The notes: generated by a model from the sequence alone, not told the origin. Shown: positions 46,266 to 55,913, counted from the stretch's first letter. The stretch: DNA of 64,000 nt from Sporosarcina ureae DSM 2281 (GCF_000425545.1 NZ_AUDQ01000004.1:145854-209853); one strand, 5' to 3'. Translations and numbers: made by a program.

Positions 46266-46329
46266 ACAGGGTGCCTATCTAAAAACTACTGTGAGTACAT
46301 CCACAATCGTTTTTTGCTAGGCACCCTGT
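46266..46329. repeat. 12-bp perfect inverted repeat flanking a small hairpin
   Basis: ACAGGGTGCCTA (46266-46277) and TAGGCACCCTGT (46318-46329) are perfect inverted repeats 40 bases apart. Between them the minus strand has TTGTG / CACA(G) then AGTTTTT, a weak terminator-like hairpin. It follows the 56-residue gene by 20 bases and could be its terminator, or a small mobile-element relic. Confidence 0.5.
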
Positions 46330-46348
46330 ATCGAACTTTCTTCATTAC

Positions 46349-46519
46349 TTACATGAGTTGTTGTTCGCATAGACAGCCGCACTCCGCCAATCCTTGAACA
46401 TACGCTTCTTCCCATGTAATCCCATGGATGAAACCATTCTCTGAGTAACCTGTGATCAAATAAAACGTTTCGTTTTGCTCTGGTAGTGCTGAATTGTTTT
46501 GATAGGTGTTGTTTTGCAT
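46349..46519 (-). CDS. Small acidic Cys-rich protein, 56 residues
   Basis: ATG at 46519 with a very strong CAGGAGG site eight bases upstream; stop at 46349. Asn/Gln-rich N-terminus, then ETFYLITGYSENGFIHGITW, EEAYVQGLAE and a C-terminal CGCLC. A longer frame overlapping it has no ribosome site. Three clustered Cys suggest metal binding or redox. I do not recognise the family. A perfect cre site 93 bases upstream suggests carbon-source control. It lies between the eut/mdh genes and the cobalamin riboswitch. Confidence 0.6.
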   Translation of the reverse strand: MQNNTYQNNSALPEQNETFYLITGYSENGFIHGITWEEAYVQGLAECGCLCEQQLM

Positions 46520-46611
46520 AAGAATTACCTCCTGGATTTGTATTTTTCATAGTATATGCCTTGTCGGGGAAAAAAGAACATTTTCTTCGCTTTTATTAAT
46601 AAAAGGCCTAT

Positions 46612-46625
46612 TGATAGCGCTTACA
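46612..46625 (-). promoter_or_regulatory. Perfect-match cre (CcpA) site
   Basis: Minus strand TGTAAGCGCTATCA fits the consensus TGWAARCGYTWNCA at every position. It lies upstream of the 56-residue gene, and the region 46520-46840 has no other gene. A TATACT -10-like hexamer near 46551 is downstream of it. Confidence 0.55.
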
Positions 46626-46844
46626 TTTTAAAGGCAAAAGGAAATGAGTTCTTTATATATTTCCGAACTAGTGTAATAAAGGCACGTTTAATAAATCTGT
46701 GAATTCTGTTTATTGTACCATGCAAATAAATAAAAGTAAATAAAAAAGTTGTGATTCTTTATAAACTTTTGGCAGTTTTTAAGATAAGCTTTGACTTCTC
46801 TATCATTTAATGACTAAAATGCGCCAAAAAAACTTCTTCCTACA

Positions 46845-46886
46845 CAAAAATATCTCCCTAAGTCCCCATTACGACTTAGAGAGATC
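46845..46886 (-). terminator. Intrinsic terminator after mdh
   Basis: Minus strand ATCTCTCTAAGTC / GACTTAGGGAGAT stem followed by ATTTTTG, nine bases after the mdh stop. Confidence 0.85.
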
Positions 46887-46894
46887 AGTAGTTA

Positions 46895-47845
46895 TTAGGA
46901 CAACTGCTTTTCGCAAATTTCGATCACTGCTTTAACAGAATCAGCTGACTGATCGAGCGCTGTTTGTTCTTCCTCTGTTAACGGGAGTTCGATTACACTC
47001 TCGATACCATTGCCACCCAAAACAGTAGGAACGCCTAAATAGATATTTTGATATCCATATTCGCCTTCTAAATAAGCAATAGATGGCATAATTCGTTTTT
47101 TATCTTTGATAATTGCTTCCGCCATCTCTACCAAAGCCGCAGCAGGTGCATAATACGCGCTACCATTACCTAACAACGAGACGATCTCGCCGCCGCCTTT
47201 TCGAGTACGCTCCACAATTGCTTCCAATCGTTCATTCGAAATGATTTTATCCAACGGAATGCCCCCAGCGTATGAATAACGCACAAGTGGAACCATATCA
47301 TCGCCGTGTCCACCAAGGACAAAGCCCGAAATATCTTCTACAGAAATATTCAATTCTTCCGAGATGAACGTATTGAAACGGGCAGTATCGAGCACACCTG
47401 ATTGTCCAATTACACGATTTTTAGGAAAGCCCGTTGTTTTATAGCAAACATATGTCATCGCATCTACCGGGTTACTTAAAATCAGCACAATGCTGTCTGG
47501 TGCGTAACGCTTCACTTGTTCAGAAACAGAACGCATAATCTTCGCATTGGTCGCAACTAAATCATCACGACTCATACCTGGTTTGCGTGCGACGCCTGCT
47601 GTAATGATCACCATTGCAGCGCCTTCAATATCCTCGTAATTCGATGTACCTGTGATGCGGGAATTGAACTGTTGCACAGGACTTGTCTGAAGGAGATCGA
47701 GTGCTTTACCTTTGGTAGGATTGGAGAGGTCAGGAATATCGACTAATACGATATCGCCTAATTCTTTCTGCGCCGCCATCAATGCGGCAGTCGCACCCGT
47801 ATGACCCGCTCCGATGACTGCAATTTTATGTCGTTTGAAAGCCAT
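46895..47845 (-). CDS. mdh: Malate dehydrogenase (LDH-like)
   Basis: 316 residues from the ATG at 47845 (AAAGGAG eight bases upstream). NAD-dependent interconversion of malate and oxaloacetate. Rossmann motif [11 protein letters not shown] near residue 9, DIVLVDIP, substrate-binding [10 protein letters not shown] with Arg, and the catalytic His in [10 protein letters not shown] near residue 175. It follows the last BMC shell gene by 86 bases on the same strand and may be read from the eut transcript; a role in NADH recycling there is speculative. Confidence 0.92.
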   Translation of the reverse strand: MAFKRHKIAVIGAGHTGATAALMAAQKELGDIVLVDIPDLSNPTKGKALDLLQTSPVQQFNSRITGTSNYEDIEGAAMVIITAGVARKPGMSRDDLVATNAKIMRSVSEQVKRYAPDSIVLILSNPVDAMTYVCYKTTGFPKNRVIGQSGVLDTARFNTFISEELNISVEDISGFVLGGHGDDMVPLVRYSYAGGIPLDKIISNERLEAIVERTRKGGGEIVSLLGNGSAYYAPAAALVEMAEAIIKDKKRIMPSIAYLEGEYGYQNIYLGVPTVLGGNGIESVIELPLTEEEQTALDQSADSVKAVIEICEKQLS

Positions 47846-47931
47846 GGAAACCACTCCTTTCTATAGATTTCATTATGACCGAAGAGTTTATGCCCAATAA
47901 AACTTCGCAAATGCTCATAGGTAATCCGCCC

Positions 47932-48273
47932 TCAGTCTTTCTTCGGTGCTTTCTTCGCTTCTATCGCTTTCTTTACTTTCGGAATTTCTGGAGTAGTTGG
48001 CACTAGCGGTTTCACCATGCCATATACTGAATCATCAGGACGCGGTATTACATGTGCACCTAGCAATTCACCAACACGCGCTGCCGCATCGCGACCTGCA
48101 TCCACAGCTGCCTGTACTGCTCCGACATCACCTTGAACGATGACCGTTACAATACCACCATCCACCATCTCCTGTGATACTAACTCCACATTAGATGCCT
48201 TTACCATTGCGTCTGCTGCTTCAATCGATCCTATCAATCCTTTTGTCTCAATCATTCCGATCGCTTGACTCAT
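47932..48273 (-). CDS. BMC-H hexameric shell protein with C-terminal tail
   Basis: 113 residues from the ATG at 48273 (GAGAGGTG upstream). Single BMC domain ([27 protein letters not shown]... [18 protein letters not shown]) of the EutM/PduA/PduJ kind, plus a Pro/Lys/Ala-rich tail of about 25 residues that could bind cargo or nucleic acid, as in EutK-type shells. Second BMC-H in the locus after EutM. Overlaps the eutN stop by 26 bases. Confidence 0.87.
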   Translation of the reverse strand: MSQAIGMIETKGLIGSIEAADAMVKASNVELVSQEMVDGGIVTVIVQGDVGAVQAAVDAGRDAAARVGELLGAHVIPRPDDSVYGMVKPLVPTTPEIPKVKKAIEAKKAPKKD

Positions 48274-48553
48274 GTATATCACCTCTCTTTACTTCTGTTG
48301 AATCGATAATACCAATAATGACCGCGTCGATTGGGATCGGGTTTTCTTTTGGTAATATAAAGCGTGAAGAACCGCCACTCGTAATGAGTACCTCATCACC
48401 AACCCCTGCCCCAATTCGATCTGCCGCGACCATATGCGACTGTATATTATTGCCGTGTGCATCAATTGGCTGGATGATTAATAGCTTAAGTCCTGATAAT
48501 CCATCCTCTTTACGGGTTGCCCATACATTACCAATTACTCTACCCATTCGCAT
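48248..48553 (-). CDS. eutN: EutN/CcmL pentameric vertex protein
   Basis: 101 residues, BMC-P family, which caps the vertices of microcompartments. N-terminal [30 protein letters not shown] and the [18 protein letters not shown] turn are characteristic. The last 15 residues are an acidic tail overlapping the next gene. Part of the eut operon. Confidence 0.9.
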   Translation of the reverse strand: MRMGRVIGNVWATRKEDGLSGLKLLIIQPIDAHGNNIQSHMVAADRIGAGVGDEVLITSGGSSRFILPKENPIPIDAVIIGIIDSTEVKRGDIHESSDRND

Positions 48554-48569
48554 GCGTAATCACCTTTTT

Positions 48570-49445
48570 CTACTTTCTACTAGTTATCATTTTGCCGAGT
48601 TCCCGTGCTGTATCTCTTGCTAGTGCCGTAACAATTGTGCCTTTATTGACGACAATTTCCTTTTCCGAAATATCAGCCACGTCTTCAGCCGACAAAAGTT
48701 TTTTGGTGAATTCAAGCGTCTCTGGAATACGTACTACTGGATCAGGTGACTTCGTTGTTTCCGTCGTCGCTTGCATAGGTACCGTTTCTTTTGCGTCATT
48801 TGGTTTCACCAGACGCCCAATTGACCCCTGTGTAATGAAACCTGCATTTGCTTCATCGGTATCGATATGCATTTCAAGACGATATCGCTCATTCACCCGA
48901 ATGCGTACATTGCGGAATGAAATAGATCGGACTCCATCTGCTTCCACTGTGACATATTCCCCGTCTACCACGCCAAAGCGCGTAGCATCTGTAGGTGCCA
49001 TATGGATATGCGCCTGCGCAATAATCAATCCTTGGTCTATATGCACACTACCTTTTGGTCCAATTAGTGTAATCGGTGCAGATCCTTCTATATTGCCGGA
49101 TTCCCGAAGCGGAGGCTTGACGCCGAGTTTCATAGCATCCGTAAAGCTGACCTCAACTTGGGTCGCTTTGCGGACAGGTCCTAAAATACGTACGCGTTCA
49201 ATGCTGCTTTTAGGTCCTGCAATCATCACCGTTTCATTCGCGGCGAATTGGCCCGGCTGTGAGAGCTCGGACCGCTGTGTCAATTCATACCCTGCGCCAA
49301 ATAATACTTCCACATGTTCAGGCTGTAAATGTACGTGACGGGCGGAAACCGCAATGGGAACCGCTCGTTCCGGCAATTGAACGGGACTTTGCCCTAGCTG
49401 TCCAAGGATCTCTCCGACAATCTGCTCAATCAATTGCTGATTCAT
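48570..49445 (-). CDS. pduL: PduL-type phosphotransacylase with N-terminal encapsulation peptide and C-terminal extension
   Basis: 291 residues, longer than usual (about 210-220). Residues 1-18 form an amphipathic helix typical of encapsulation peptides. The PduL core follows, with zinc-binding SARHVHLQPEH near residue 34 and AQAHIHMAPTDATRFGV near residue 150. The last 70 residues (from about 220) carry a second small module with SEKEIVVNKGTIVTALARDTARELG, similar to the N-terminal PxGTxxTPxAR-type motif of BMC-associated EutT/EutQ proteins. Converts acetyl-CoA to acetyl-phosphate inside the shell; replaces EutD. Confidence 0.88.
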   Translation of the reverse strand: MNQQLIEQIVGEILGQLGQSPVQLPERAVPIAVSARHVHLQPEHVEVLFGAGYELTQRSELSQPGQFAANETVMIAGPKSSIERVRILGPVRKATQVEVSFTDAMKLGVKPPLRESGNIEGSAPITLIGPKGSVHIDQGLIIAQAHIHMAPTDATRFGVVDGEYVTVEADGVRSISFRNVRIRVNERYRLEMHIDTDEANAGFITQGSIGRLVKPNDAKETVPMQATTETTKSPDPVVRIPETLEFTKKLLSAEDVADISEKEIVVNKGTIVTALARDTARELGKMITSRK

Positions 49446-49478
49446 TTAGTTCACGCCTTTCTACTATGTCAGCAGTGA

Positions 49479-49763
49479 TTATTCGCTTTTTGGTAACATC
49501 AGTTCTAATTCATTATGTGGTCTTGGGATCACGTGAACAGATAGTAATTCGCCCACACGTTGTGCAGAAGCTGCCCCTGCATCTGTTGCTGCTTTTACTG
49601 CGCCTACATCGCCACGTACCATAACTGTTACAATTCCGCCGCCTACATGTACTTTACCTACTAAGTTTACGCTTGCTGCTTTCACCATTGCGTCTGCCGC
49701 CTCAATTGCCCCGATTAATCCTTTAGTTTCTACCATTCCTAATGCTGTACCTTCTCTATTCAT
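49479..49763 (-). CDS. eutM: EutM BMC-H shell protein
   Basis: 94 residues, one BMC domain: [41 protein letters not shown] and [16 protein letters not shown]. Main hexameric facet protein of the ethanolamine compartment. AGGAGG site before the ATG. Between eutE and pduL. Confidence 0.93.
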   Translation of the reverse strand: MNREGTALGMVETKGLIGAIEAADAMVKAASVNLVGKVHVGGGIVTVMVRGDVGAVKAATDAGAASAQRVGELLSVHVIPRPHNELELMLPKSE

Positions 49764-49786
49764 AATAATTTCCTCCTAATAGTGTT

Positions 49787-51298
49787 TTATTTTGAAAGTT
49801 GTTTAACAATTTCACTGACTAAATTCTGTACTAATGCTGGATCAATGTTGCTGTTTGTTGAAGCTGATACATTGTTCATCACATTGGATACAAGCTGATC
49901 GTTCGAGCTTTCTACTGGCTCTGAGTGCTTCGGTAACTGTACTTCCTTCGTGCCGTATGCCATCCGCTTAATGTTCAGTAAATGCTTAGCTGTAACGTTG
50001 TCTGATGTGATGTTGCCGCCGAATGTTCCGCATCCTAAAGTAAATGACGGCATTAAGCCTGTCGTACCGCCAACTGCTCCAATTGACGACATCGTGTTGA
50101 CCATAATACGTGAAACCGGCATTTCCATAGCAAATTCACGAGCGACTGCATCGATTTCCGTATGAAGCACCAAGCTGTGTCCACGTCCACCAAGGTTCAG
50201 CAAGTCAAGACATACTTCTTTCGAATGTTTCACACCATCGACGACATACATAGCGAAAATCGGTGATAATTTCTCCAATGAAAACGGTACATCCTTGCCT
50301 ACTTTTGTTTCCATCCCGATAATCAAGCGAGTGCCTTCCGGTAAAGAAATACCTGCCATTTTAGCGATGAACTGCGGGCTCTTGCCAACCACTTTCGGAT
50401 TCACCTTACCAGGCACCGGGGAGATGACACCTTCCATAATCTTTTTCTCTTCATCTGATAAAATATATGCGCCATTTTTCTTCAATTCACGCGTAACGAG
50501 ATCGACAACGTGCTTATCGACAACAATTGCTTGTTCTGTTGCACAAATCGTACCGTAATCAAATGATTTACTATCGACAATATCTCTTACCGCTTTTTCA
50601 ATCTTCGCCGACCGCTCGATATACACCGGCACATTACCAGGACCTACGCCGTACGCCGGTTTACCTGAGCTATACGCCGCTTTGACTAGTGCACTACCAC
50701 CTGTTGCGATGATTAGATTGACATCTTTATGCGACATCAATTGCTGCGTTGCCTCCATTGAAGCCAAAGTAAGACACTGGATCAAACCTTCCGGAGCACC
50801 TGCCGCAACCGCTGCTGCATCACATACTTTTAATGCTTCATGTGTACATTCAACTGCATATGGGTGAGGACTCACTACAATAGAGTTTCGTGTTTTCAAC
50901 GCAATCAATGTTTTGAAGAATGCCGTCGATGTCGGATTAGTCGTCGGGATGATGGCGGCAACTACACCGAACGGAGCAGCGATTTCCACCACTTTATTCA
51001 AATGGTCTTCTTTGATGACACCGACTGTTTTCAAGTCCTTGATACTTTCATAGACATCACGAGAGCCAACTTCATTCTTGATTTTCTTATGAGCTGCTAC
51101 CCCCATACCCGTTTCATCTACTGCCATTTGCGCGAGGCGACCGGATTGTTCAAAGGCCGCGTCAGCTACAGCTTTCACAATCTTGTCTACTTGTTGCTGA
51201 GTATAGCCCATGAATTTCTCTTGTGCTTCTTTTGCAGTTTTGACGGCCGTGCGCATTTGTTGCAAAGCCAATAAATCATTATCCACTAATTGAACCAA
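49787..51298 (-). CDS. eutE: CoA-acylating acetaldehyde dehydrogenase with C-terminal encapsulation peptide
   Basis: 503 residues from a TTG start (AAAGGAG nine bases upstream). Converts acetaldehyde, CoA and NAD+ to acetyl-CoA. Catalytic Cys in [12 protein letters not shown] near residue 255, cofactor region [18 protein letters not shown]. The last 40 residues form a linker ([12 protein letters not shown]) and an amphipathic helix [17 protein letters not shown], the form of an encapsulation peptide, here at the C-terminus and not the N-terminus as in enteric EutE. Confidence 0.92.
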   Translation of the reverse strand: MVQLVDNDLLALQQMRTAVKTAKEAQEKFMGYTQQQVDKIVKAVADAAFEQSGRLAQMAVDETGMGVAAHKKIKNEVGSRDVYESIKDLKTVGVIKEDHLNKVVEIAAPFGVVAAIIPTTNPTSTAFFKTLIALKTRNSIVVSPHPYAVECTHEALKVCDAAAVAAGAPEGLIQCLTLASMEATQQLMSHKDVNLIIATGGSALVKAAYSSGKPAYGVGPGNVPVYIERSAKIEKAVRDIVDSKSFDYGTICATEQAIVVDKHVVDLVTRELKKNGAYILSDEEKKIMEGVISPVPGKVNPKVVGKSPQFIAKMAGISLPEGTRLIIGMETKVGKDVPFSLEKLSPIFAMYVVDGVKHSKEVCLDLLNLGGRGHSLVLHTEIDAVAREFAMEMPVSRIMVNTMSSIGAVGGTTGLMPSFTLGCGTFGGNITSDNVTAKHLLNIKRMAYGTKEVQLPKHSEPVESSNDQLVSNVMNNVSASTNSNIDPALVQNLVSEIVKQLSK

Positions 51299-51329
51299 AT
51301 CAAAACACTCCTTTCTGCATGCTGAACTA

Positions 51330-51974
51330 TCAATAACTTAACGGATGATCCGCCATGTTCTGTATGGCTTCCCGGAACGCATCGGCTGCTGCCTTACAAG
51401 AAGATTGACTACCTGTCAGCAGACCACCGCCAAAGTTTGTTTCGGAGGGAGGTGAATAGAGTACACAAAGTGTGACGTCTGCAGCTTTTAAAGCAGCATC
51501 CAAACCGATAACGGCTTCAACAGGTGGTGCAATCAAGTATGCCAACGACTGTCCATCTGGTACATTCGCCATGTCAGCTAAATAACTTCCGCAGCTGGAG
51601 ATAGTATGCGCATATAACACATGATCTGGATTTCCGTTAATCGTTTCGAAATAGGCTTCATGCTCTATCGTTATTCGAATTGAATCCAGACCACTTTTCA
51701 CTTCTTCCGGCGACGAACCCGCAATGATTCCAATAAACTCACCGGATAGCGGTCCAGAAGAATGGGCTGAGCCCGCGTAAAAGCTTTTTGCGTAGACCAC
51801 TTCCACATCACTATGCTTCGTTGCTGCATCAATTGCTGTATAGCCGACGTCATCAATTGTCGTCGTCACTAAACCCAAGCTACGCTGGTTAGGCTTCAAT
51901 TTATACTTCTCAGCAAGTTCCGGACTGACGTTTGAAATAACTTGCATCGACAATATGTCTGCATAGATTTTCAT
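51330..51974 (-). CDS. eutL: EutL trimeric shell protein
   Basis: 214 residues from the ATG at 51974 (GGGGGAGG upstream). Double-BMC (BMC-T) shell protein with gated pore. Recognisable segments: ISNVSPELAEKYKLKPNQRSLGLVTTTIDDVGYTAIDAATK, FYAGSAHSSGPLSGEFIGIIAG and CVLYSPPSETNFGGGLLTGSQSSCKAA. Sits between eutC and eutE as in other eut operons. Confidence 0.93.
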   Translation of the reverse strand: MKIYADILSMQVISNVSPELAEKYKLKPNQRSLGLVTTTIDDVGYTAIDAATKHSDVEVVYAKSFYAGSAHSSGPLSGEFIGIIAGSSPEEVKSGLDSIRITIEHEAYFETINGNPDHVLYAHTISSCGSYLADMANVPDGQSLAYLIAPPVEAVIGLDAALKAADVTLCVLYSPPSETNFGGGLLTGSQSSCKAAADAFREAIQNMADHPLSY

Positions 51975-51990
51975 TTGTCCTCCCCCTTCC

Positions 51991-52986
51991 TTAATTTTCT
52001 TTTTGAACAAGCGATACACCGCTCGCTTCATATTTTAAGATTTTCTGAATAATCGTTCCAAGGAATGCACCTGCTTCAACAGGTGGAATTCCGCCTTTAT
52101 GGATATTGGAGATGACCATGCGGTCTGCTTCAATCGTGCCATGTCTGGGTTTATAACACATATACGCACTTAGCGACTCTGCGGATACTAGACCTGGACG
52201 TTCACCGATCAGCATGACCACAACATCGGGTTGCAATAGTTCTCCGATGTCATCCATCACAGCAACTCGCCCCTTATCGACATAAAATGTTGTGCCCATC
52301 TCGATATTCAAGTTGTTAAGTGATTGTTCCAATGACAAGTAGACGTCTTCCAAATTTTCTTCAATTGCTTTCGCACTCAGGCCATTTGATGCAACGATCT
52401 GTACGACGGGTGATTTCTTACAGCGCTCTTGGATCAAAGACTTTGACTCGTCCGAAAGCTTTCTACCCAGATCCGGGCGTCGAATGTATTCTTCTTTATC
52501 TGCTACTCGGGATTGCACTTGAAATAACCCCAGCTGCTCAAGCAAGTTATCCGGAACTTCACCGTAGACCGCGTCGACTGCTGCCGCATGATCCAGTCGG
52601 AACTGTAGCCACGTCTTTGTTCTCGGACGTGAACCCGCTCGCCCAACCCCTATCCTAGCGGGTGTTTTCTTGCGATATTCTGCTAGCTTATCTTCTTCAG
52701 AATCTATTTTGGGTTTTGACTTCGTTTTACCATACGCCGTCTTTGGCGTTGGCTTTACAGTGGAAACATTCCGCTTCAGCTCTTCTGTCGTACTATGGAA
52801 TGTCACCGCTCCACTAGGCGAGCTTTTTACTTTTTCCACTTCCACATGTCCAATAGGTTGCTTCGAAAACAGCTCTACTTTCTGTTTGTTTGTTGGCTGC
52901 TGTACTGTTTGACTACTACTTGCAGCCTCCAGTTTTTCCACGACCATTTTTGTGATTTGCTGAATTAATTCCTCATTCAAGTCCAT
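51991..52986 (-). CDS. eutC: Ethanolamine ammonia-lyase small subunit
   Basis: 331 residues from the ATG at 52986, somewhat longer than enteric EutC. Residues 1-22 form a helix of encapsulation-peptide type, joined by a long Ser/Thr/Lys linker (about 25-100) to the EutC core with PARIGVGRAGSRPRTKTWLQFRLDHAAAVDAV near residue 108 and IVASNGLSAKAIEENL. Completes the B12-dependent lyase with EutB and binds the cobalamin at their interface. Confidence 0.94.
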   Translation of the reverse strand: MDLNEELIQQITKMVVEKLEAASSSQTVQQPTNKQKVELFSKQPIGHVEVEKVKSSPSGAVTFHSTTEELKRNVSTVKPTPKTAYGKTKSKPKIDSEEDKLAEYRKKTPARIGVGRAGSRPRTKTWLQFRLDHAAAVDAVYGEVPDNLLEQLGLFQVQSRVADKEEYIRRPDLGRKLSDESKSLIQERCKKSPVVQIVASNGLSAKAIEENLEDVYLSLEQSLNNLNIEMGTTFYVDKGRVAVMDDIGELLQPDVVVMLIGERPGLVSAESLSAYMCYKPRHGTIEADRMVISNIHKGGIPPVEAGAFLGTIIQKILKYEASGVSLVQKEN

Positions 52987-52993
52987 CCACCTC

Positions 52994-54358
52994 CTATCGA
53001 TTGAAGAGTGTGAGATCCCCGGCACGTTTACTCAGCATGCCATTTTCATAAATCCCCATCTTTTCAAGCCATTTCAAGTATTCAGGCGCTGGTGTTTTGC
53101 CCATTGTCCGAAGAACCGTCGCCACGTCATGGTAGCTCATAGATTGGTAATTCAGCATAACGTCATCGCCCATCGGAGCTGCGATGATGAAGTTCACACC
53201 TGCCGCTGATAATAAGATACTTAGATCTTCAATGTCATTTTGATCCGCTTTAATATGGTTCGTATAACAAATATCTACACCCATCGGTAGACCGTGTAGC
53301 TTACCCATGAAGTGATCTTCAAGGCCAGCACGGATTACCTGTTTGCTGTTATATAAATATTCCGGTCCGATAAATCCGACAACCGTGTTGACGATGTACG
53401 GATCATAATGTCGTGCAAAACCGTAGTTACGTGCTTCCATAGTTACTTGATCCACGCCATAATGGGCTTCAGCGGATAGTTCCGACCCTTGCCCTGTTTC
53501 GAAATACAATGTTTGTGGGCCTGTACCGGTCCCCATTTTCAGTGAAAGATCTTTTGCTTCTGCAATTAATTCCGCTGAAATACCAAATGAACGATGAGCT
53601 TTTTCTGTTCCCGCGATACTTTGGAAAATCATATCCGCAGGCGCACCTTGTTCAATTGCTTTCATCTGTGTCGTTACGTGTGCGAGCACACAGTTTTGCG
53701 TCGGAATTTCCCATTCATCAATGAAATCTTTCGTTGCATTCAACACACGCTTTACACTCTCTACGGAATCATCTACGGGATTGATCCCAATTACCGCATC
53801 GCCGATACCGTAAGACAAGCCTTCTTTTAACGAAGTGATGATGCCATCAATATTGTCTGTCGGATGATTCGGTTGCAAACGGGAAGACAAAGTGCCTTTT
53901 TGACCGATTGTAATATTACATGTTGATAAGATTTCGATTTTATTGGCCGCGTGTACTAAGTCGAGATTGGACATTAGTTTGGTAACTGCTGCGATGACTT
54001 CCGAAGTCAATCCGCGGCTGAGACGCTTTAATTCACGGTCACCTACTTCATTACTCAAAATGTATTCACGTAATTCCGCGATACTCCAGTTCTGAATTTC
54101 ACCGTAAACCTTCTCGTTTATATCGTTTTCAATAATAAGTGACACTTCGTCGCTTTCAATCGGAATCAGTGGATTGTTACGGATATCACTTACAAGCAAC
54201 TCACTGACAACGGTTTTGGCAGCAATTCGTTCTTGCACCGTTTCCGCTGCAATTCCTGCGAGGCGATCACCAGATTTCTCTTCATTCGCTTTTGCTAGTA
54301 CTTCTTTCAGGTCATGGAACACATATCGTTCGCCGCCTAGTGTAGTGGATAAGTTCAC
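52994..54358 (-). CDS. eutB: Ethanolamine ammonia-lyase large subunit
   Basis: 454 residues, normal length. AdoCbl-dependent lyase splitting ethanolamine to acetaldehyde and ammonia. Substrate-pocket residues lie in IGINPVDDSVESV, FQSIAGTEKAHRSFGIS, YFETGQGSELSAEAHYGVDQVTMEARNYGFARHY and LMGKLHGLP-like segment MGKLHGLPMGVDICYTNH. The gene follows eutA by 14 bases. Confidence 0.97.
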   Translation of the reverse strand: MNLSTTLGGERYVFHDLKEVLAKANEEKSGDRLAGIAAETVQERIAAKTVVSELLVSDIRNNPLIPIESDEVSLIIENDINEKVYGEIQNWSIAELREYILSNEVGDRELKRLSRGLTSEVIAAVTKLMSNLDLVHAANKIEILSTCNITIGQKGTLSSRLQPNHPTDNIDGIITSLKEGLSYGIGDAVIGINPVDDSVESVKRVLNATKDFIDEWEIPTQNCVLAHVTTQMKAIEQGAPADMIFQSIAGTEKAHRSFGISAELIAEAKDLSLKMGTGTGPQTLYFETGQGSELSAEAHYGVDQVTMEARNYGFARHYDPYIVNTVVGFIGPEYLYNSKQVIRAGLEDHFMGKLHGLPMGVDICYTNHIKADQNDIEDLSILLSAAGVNFIIAAPMGDDVMLNYQSMSYHDVATVLRTMGKTPAPEYLKWLEKMGIYENGMLSKRAGDLTLFNR

Positions 54359-54372
54359 GTACGAGACCTCCT

Positions 54373-55818
54373 TTACGTTGTGTGAAAAGTTAAGGTTTTT
54401 ACGACGACCGGTACGACGCCTGATGTGAGCGCATTGCCGATATCGATGTAATCACCTGTTTCCACATTGATTTGATCTATACAAATAATGCTTTGTTTCA
54501 CGTGTAACGCCGCTAATGTTTGACCAATCACTTTAGCATGATCGGATTGAATGACCAGAATAATCGGTTGCTCCGGACATGGCCGCTCGTTCATAATTTG
54601 AACAATTGCTTTGGCAAGTTTCTGCACATCGCGAAAACCTAGATATGGAAGGTTGGATAGATAGAGCGCAAAGTTTTGCCCCTCTTTTGCAGAGTCATAT
54701 AAAGTAACTGCCTGCTGTACCGCATCTTCGAAGTGGAGTAGTCCTGTTTCGAGATTTTCTTCAAAATCATATTGGTAAATCGGGATGTTCTTTAATGGCA
54801 ACTCATGTGGCGCAACTTGTATCGTAGCCCCGCTAATTTCAGTAGTCTGTGTCCCAGCTCCCAATACAGTCGCTCGTACAGTTTCTACTGGCTCCTGCCA
54901 AGTAAAGTGTTGCAGTGATTTGTTTTGCAGTAGTGCTTCCGCGAGTTGAATTCCAATATCGTTGTATTGTGCTTCTTGGACTTCATCAGTCGCATGATGA
55001 TACATACATTCGGAAATACCACCTGAAAAGACAATCGTATCGACCGATTGTAGCCAGTTTGGTTCATGACCAAGTAACAGCACTTGATCTTGTGCATGGA
55101 CTTCTTTTTTCAACATGCGTGCCACCGCTTCGGCCATATACGTTGTTACGAATGAAACGGCGGGTGCATTTTGCGGATCACCGACTTGTAACGAATAGCC
55201 TTGGTCTTGCAATAACCGTGCGACTGGCGGTGAAATTGTACGGACTATGCCGTTTTCAAATTCGATCAATCTGCCTCCGATATGCATCGTGCAGGTACCA
55301 AGAAGTTGTTTGTCTTTGAACACTGCAATATTAGCTGTTCCTCCACCAATGTCTATATTGGCGACTACTTGGCCACTTTTTCCAGACCATTCATAGCTAC
55401 CTGAACCTTTTGCTGCGATGATGCCTTCTAGGTCAGGGCCTGCCGTTGCTACGAGAAAATCACCTGCTTCATCAGACAAAAGATGTAACATTTCACTGGC
55501 ATTTCGCTTGGTAGCGGTTTCACCCGTAATAATGACAGCTCCTGTTTCAATCTGAGAAGGTTGGATTCCTGCTTTGTTATATTCTGACCGTATAATCTGT
55601 TGAACACCTGCTACATCAATCGTCACTGCATCTTGCAACGGCGTTCGAAACACCGGGCTTTTGTATAGTATTTCTTTGTCTGTAATTTCTATTCTTGGCA
55701 CATGTGTTGCGCCCGCCACATTACGTAGGGAAAATCGACTGATAATCAGTTTCGTCGTGCTTGTGCCAATATCAATTCCTGCACTGATAATTGTTTCGTG
55801 CTTATTGAAATTGCTCAC
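54373..55818 (-). CDS. eutA: Ethanolamine ammonia-lyase reactivating factor
   Basis: About 481 residues from a GTG at 55818 (GGGGG eight bases upstream; a GTG two codons earlier is the alternative). ASKHA-type chaperone ATPase: phosphate motifs AGIDIGTSTTKLI near residue 13 and ANIDIGGGTANIAVF near residue 155, GGISECMYHH near 267. Swaps damaged cobalamin out of EutBC. The coding start is 100 bases after an intrinsic terminator, so readthrough of that terminator controls eutABC and all later genes. Confidence 0.93.
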   Translation of the reverse strand: MSNFNKHETIISAGIDIGTSTTKLIISRFSLRNVAGATHVPRIEITDKEILYKSPVFRTPLQDAVTIDVAGVQQIIRSEYNKAGIQPSQIETGAVIITGETATKRNASEMLHLLSDEAGDFLVATAGPDLEGIIAAKGSGSYEWSGKSGQVVANIDIGGGTANIAVFKDKQLLGTCTMHIGGRLIEFENGIVRTISPPVARLLQDQGYSLQVGDPQNAPAVSFVTTYMAEAVARMLKKEVHAQDQVLLLGHEPNWLQSVDTIVFSGGISECMYHHATDEVQEAQYNDIGIQLAEALLQNKSLQHFTWQEPVETVRATVLGAGTQTTEISGATIQVAPHELPLKNIPIYQYDFEENLETGLLHFEDAVQQAVTLYDSAKEGQNFALYLSNLPYLGFRDVQKLAKAIVQIMNERPCPEQPIILVIQSDHAKVIGQTLAALHVKQSIICIDQINVETGDYIDIGNALTSGVVPVVVKTLTFHTT

Positions 55819-55858
55819 TCCCACATCCCCCTTCTGATTACTTCCTTCTAAGCCTGTT

Positions 55859-55913
55859 GGAGCTAGACGGCGTCCTGCGCTTTTGATTACATCTAGTTCC
55901 GGACGCCAGCTCC
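55859..55913. repeat. Imperfect inverted repeat between the eut terminator and eutA
   Basis: Arms GGAGCTAGACGGCGTCC (55859-55875) and GGACGCCAGCTCC (55901-55913) pair as GGAGCT and GGCGTCC with a four-base bulge, loop about 25 bases. GC-rich compared with surroundings. Could be an interspersed repeat or part of leader folding. Confidence 0.5.

Noticed and set aside
46317..46550. 77-residue minus-strand frame
   Set aside because: Overlaps the 56-residue gene in another frame and lacks a ribosome site, while the 56-residue frame has CAGGAGG at ideal distance.
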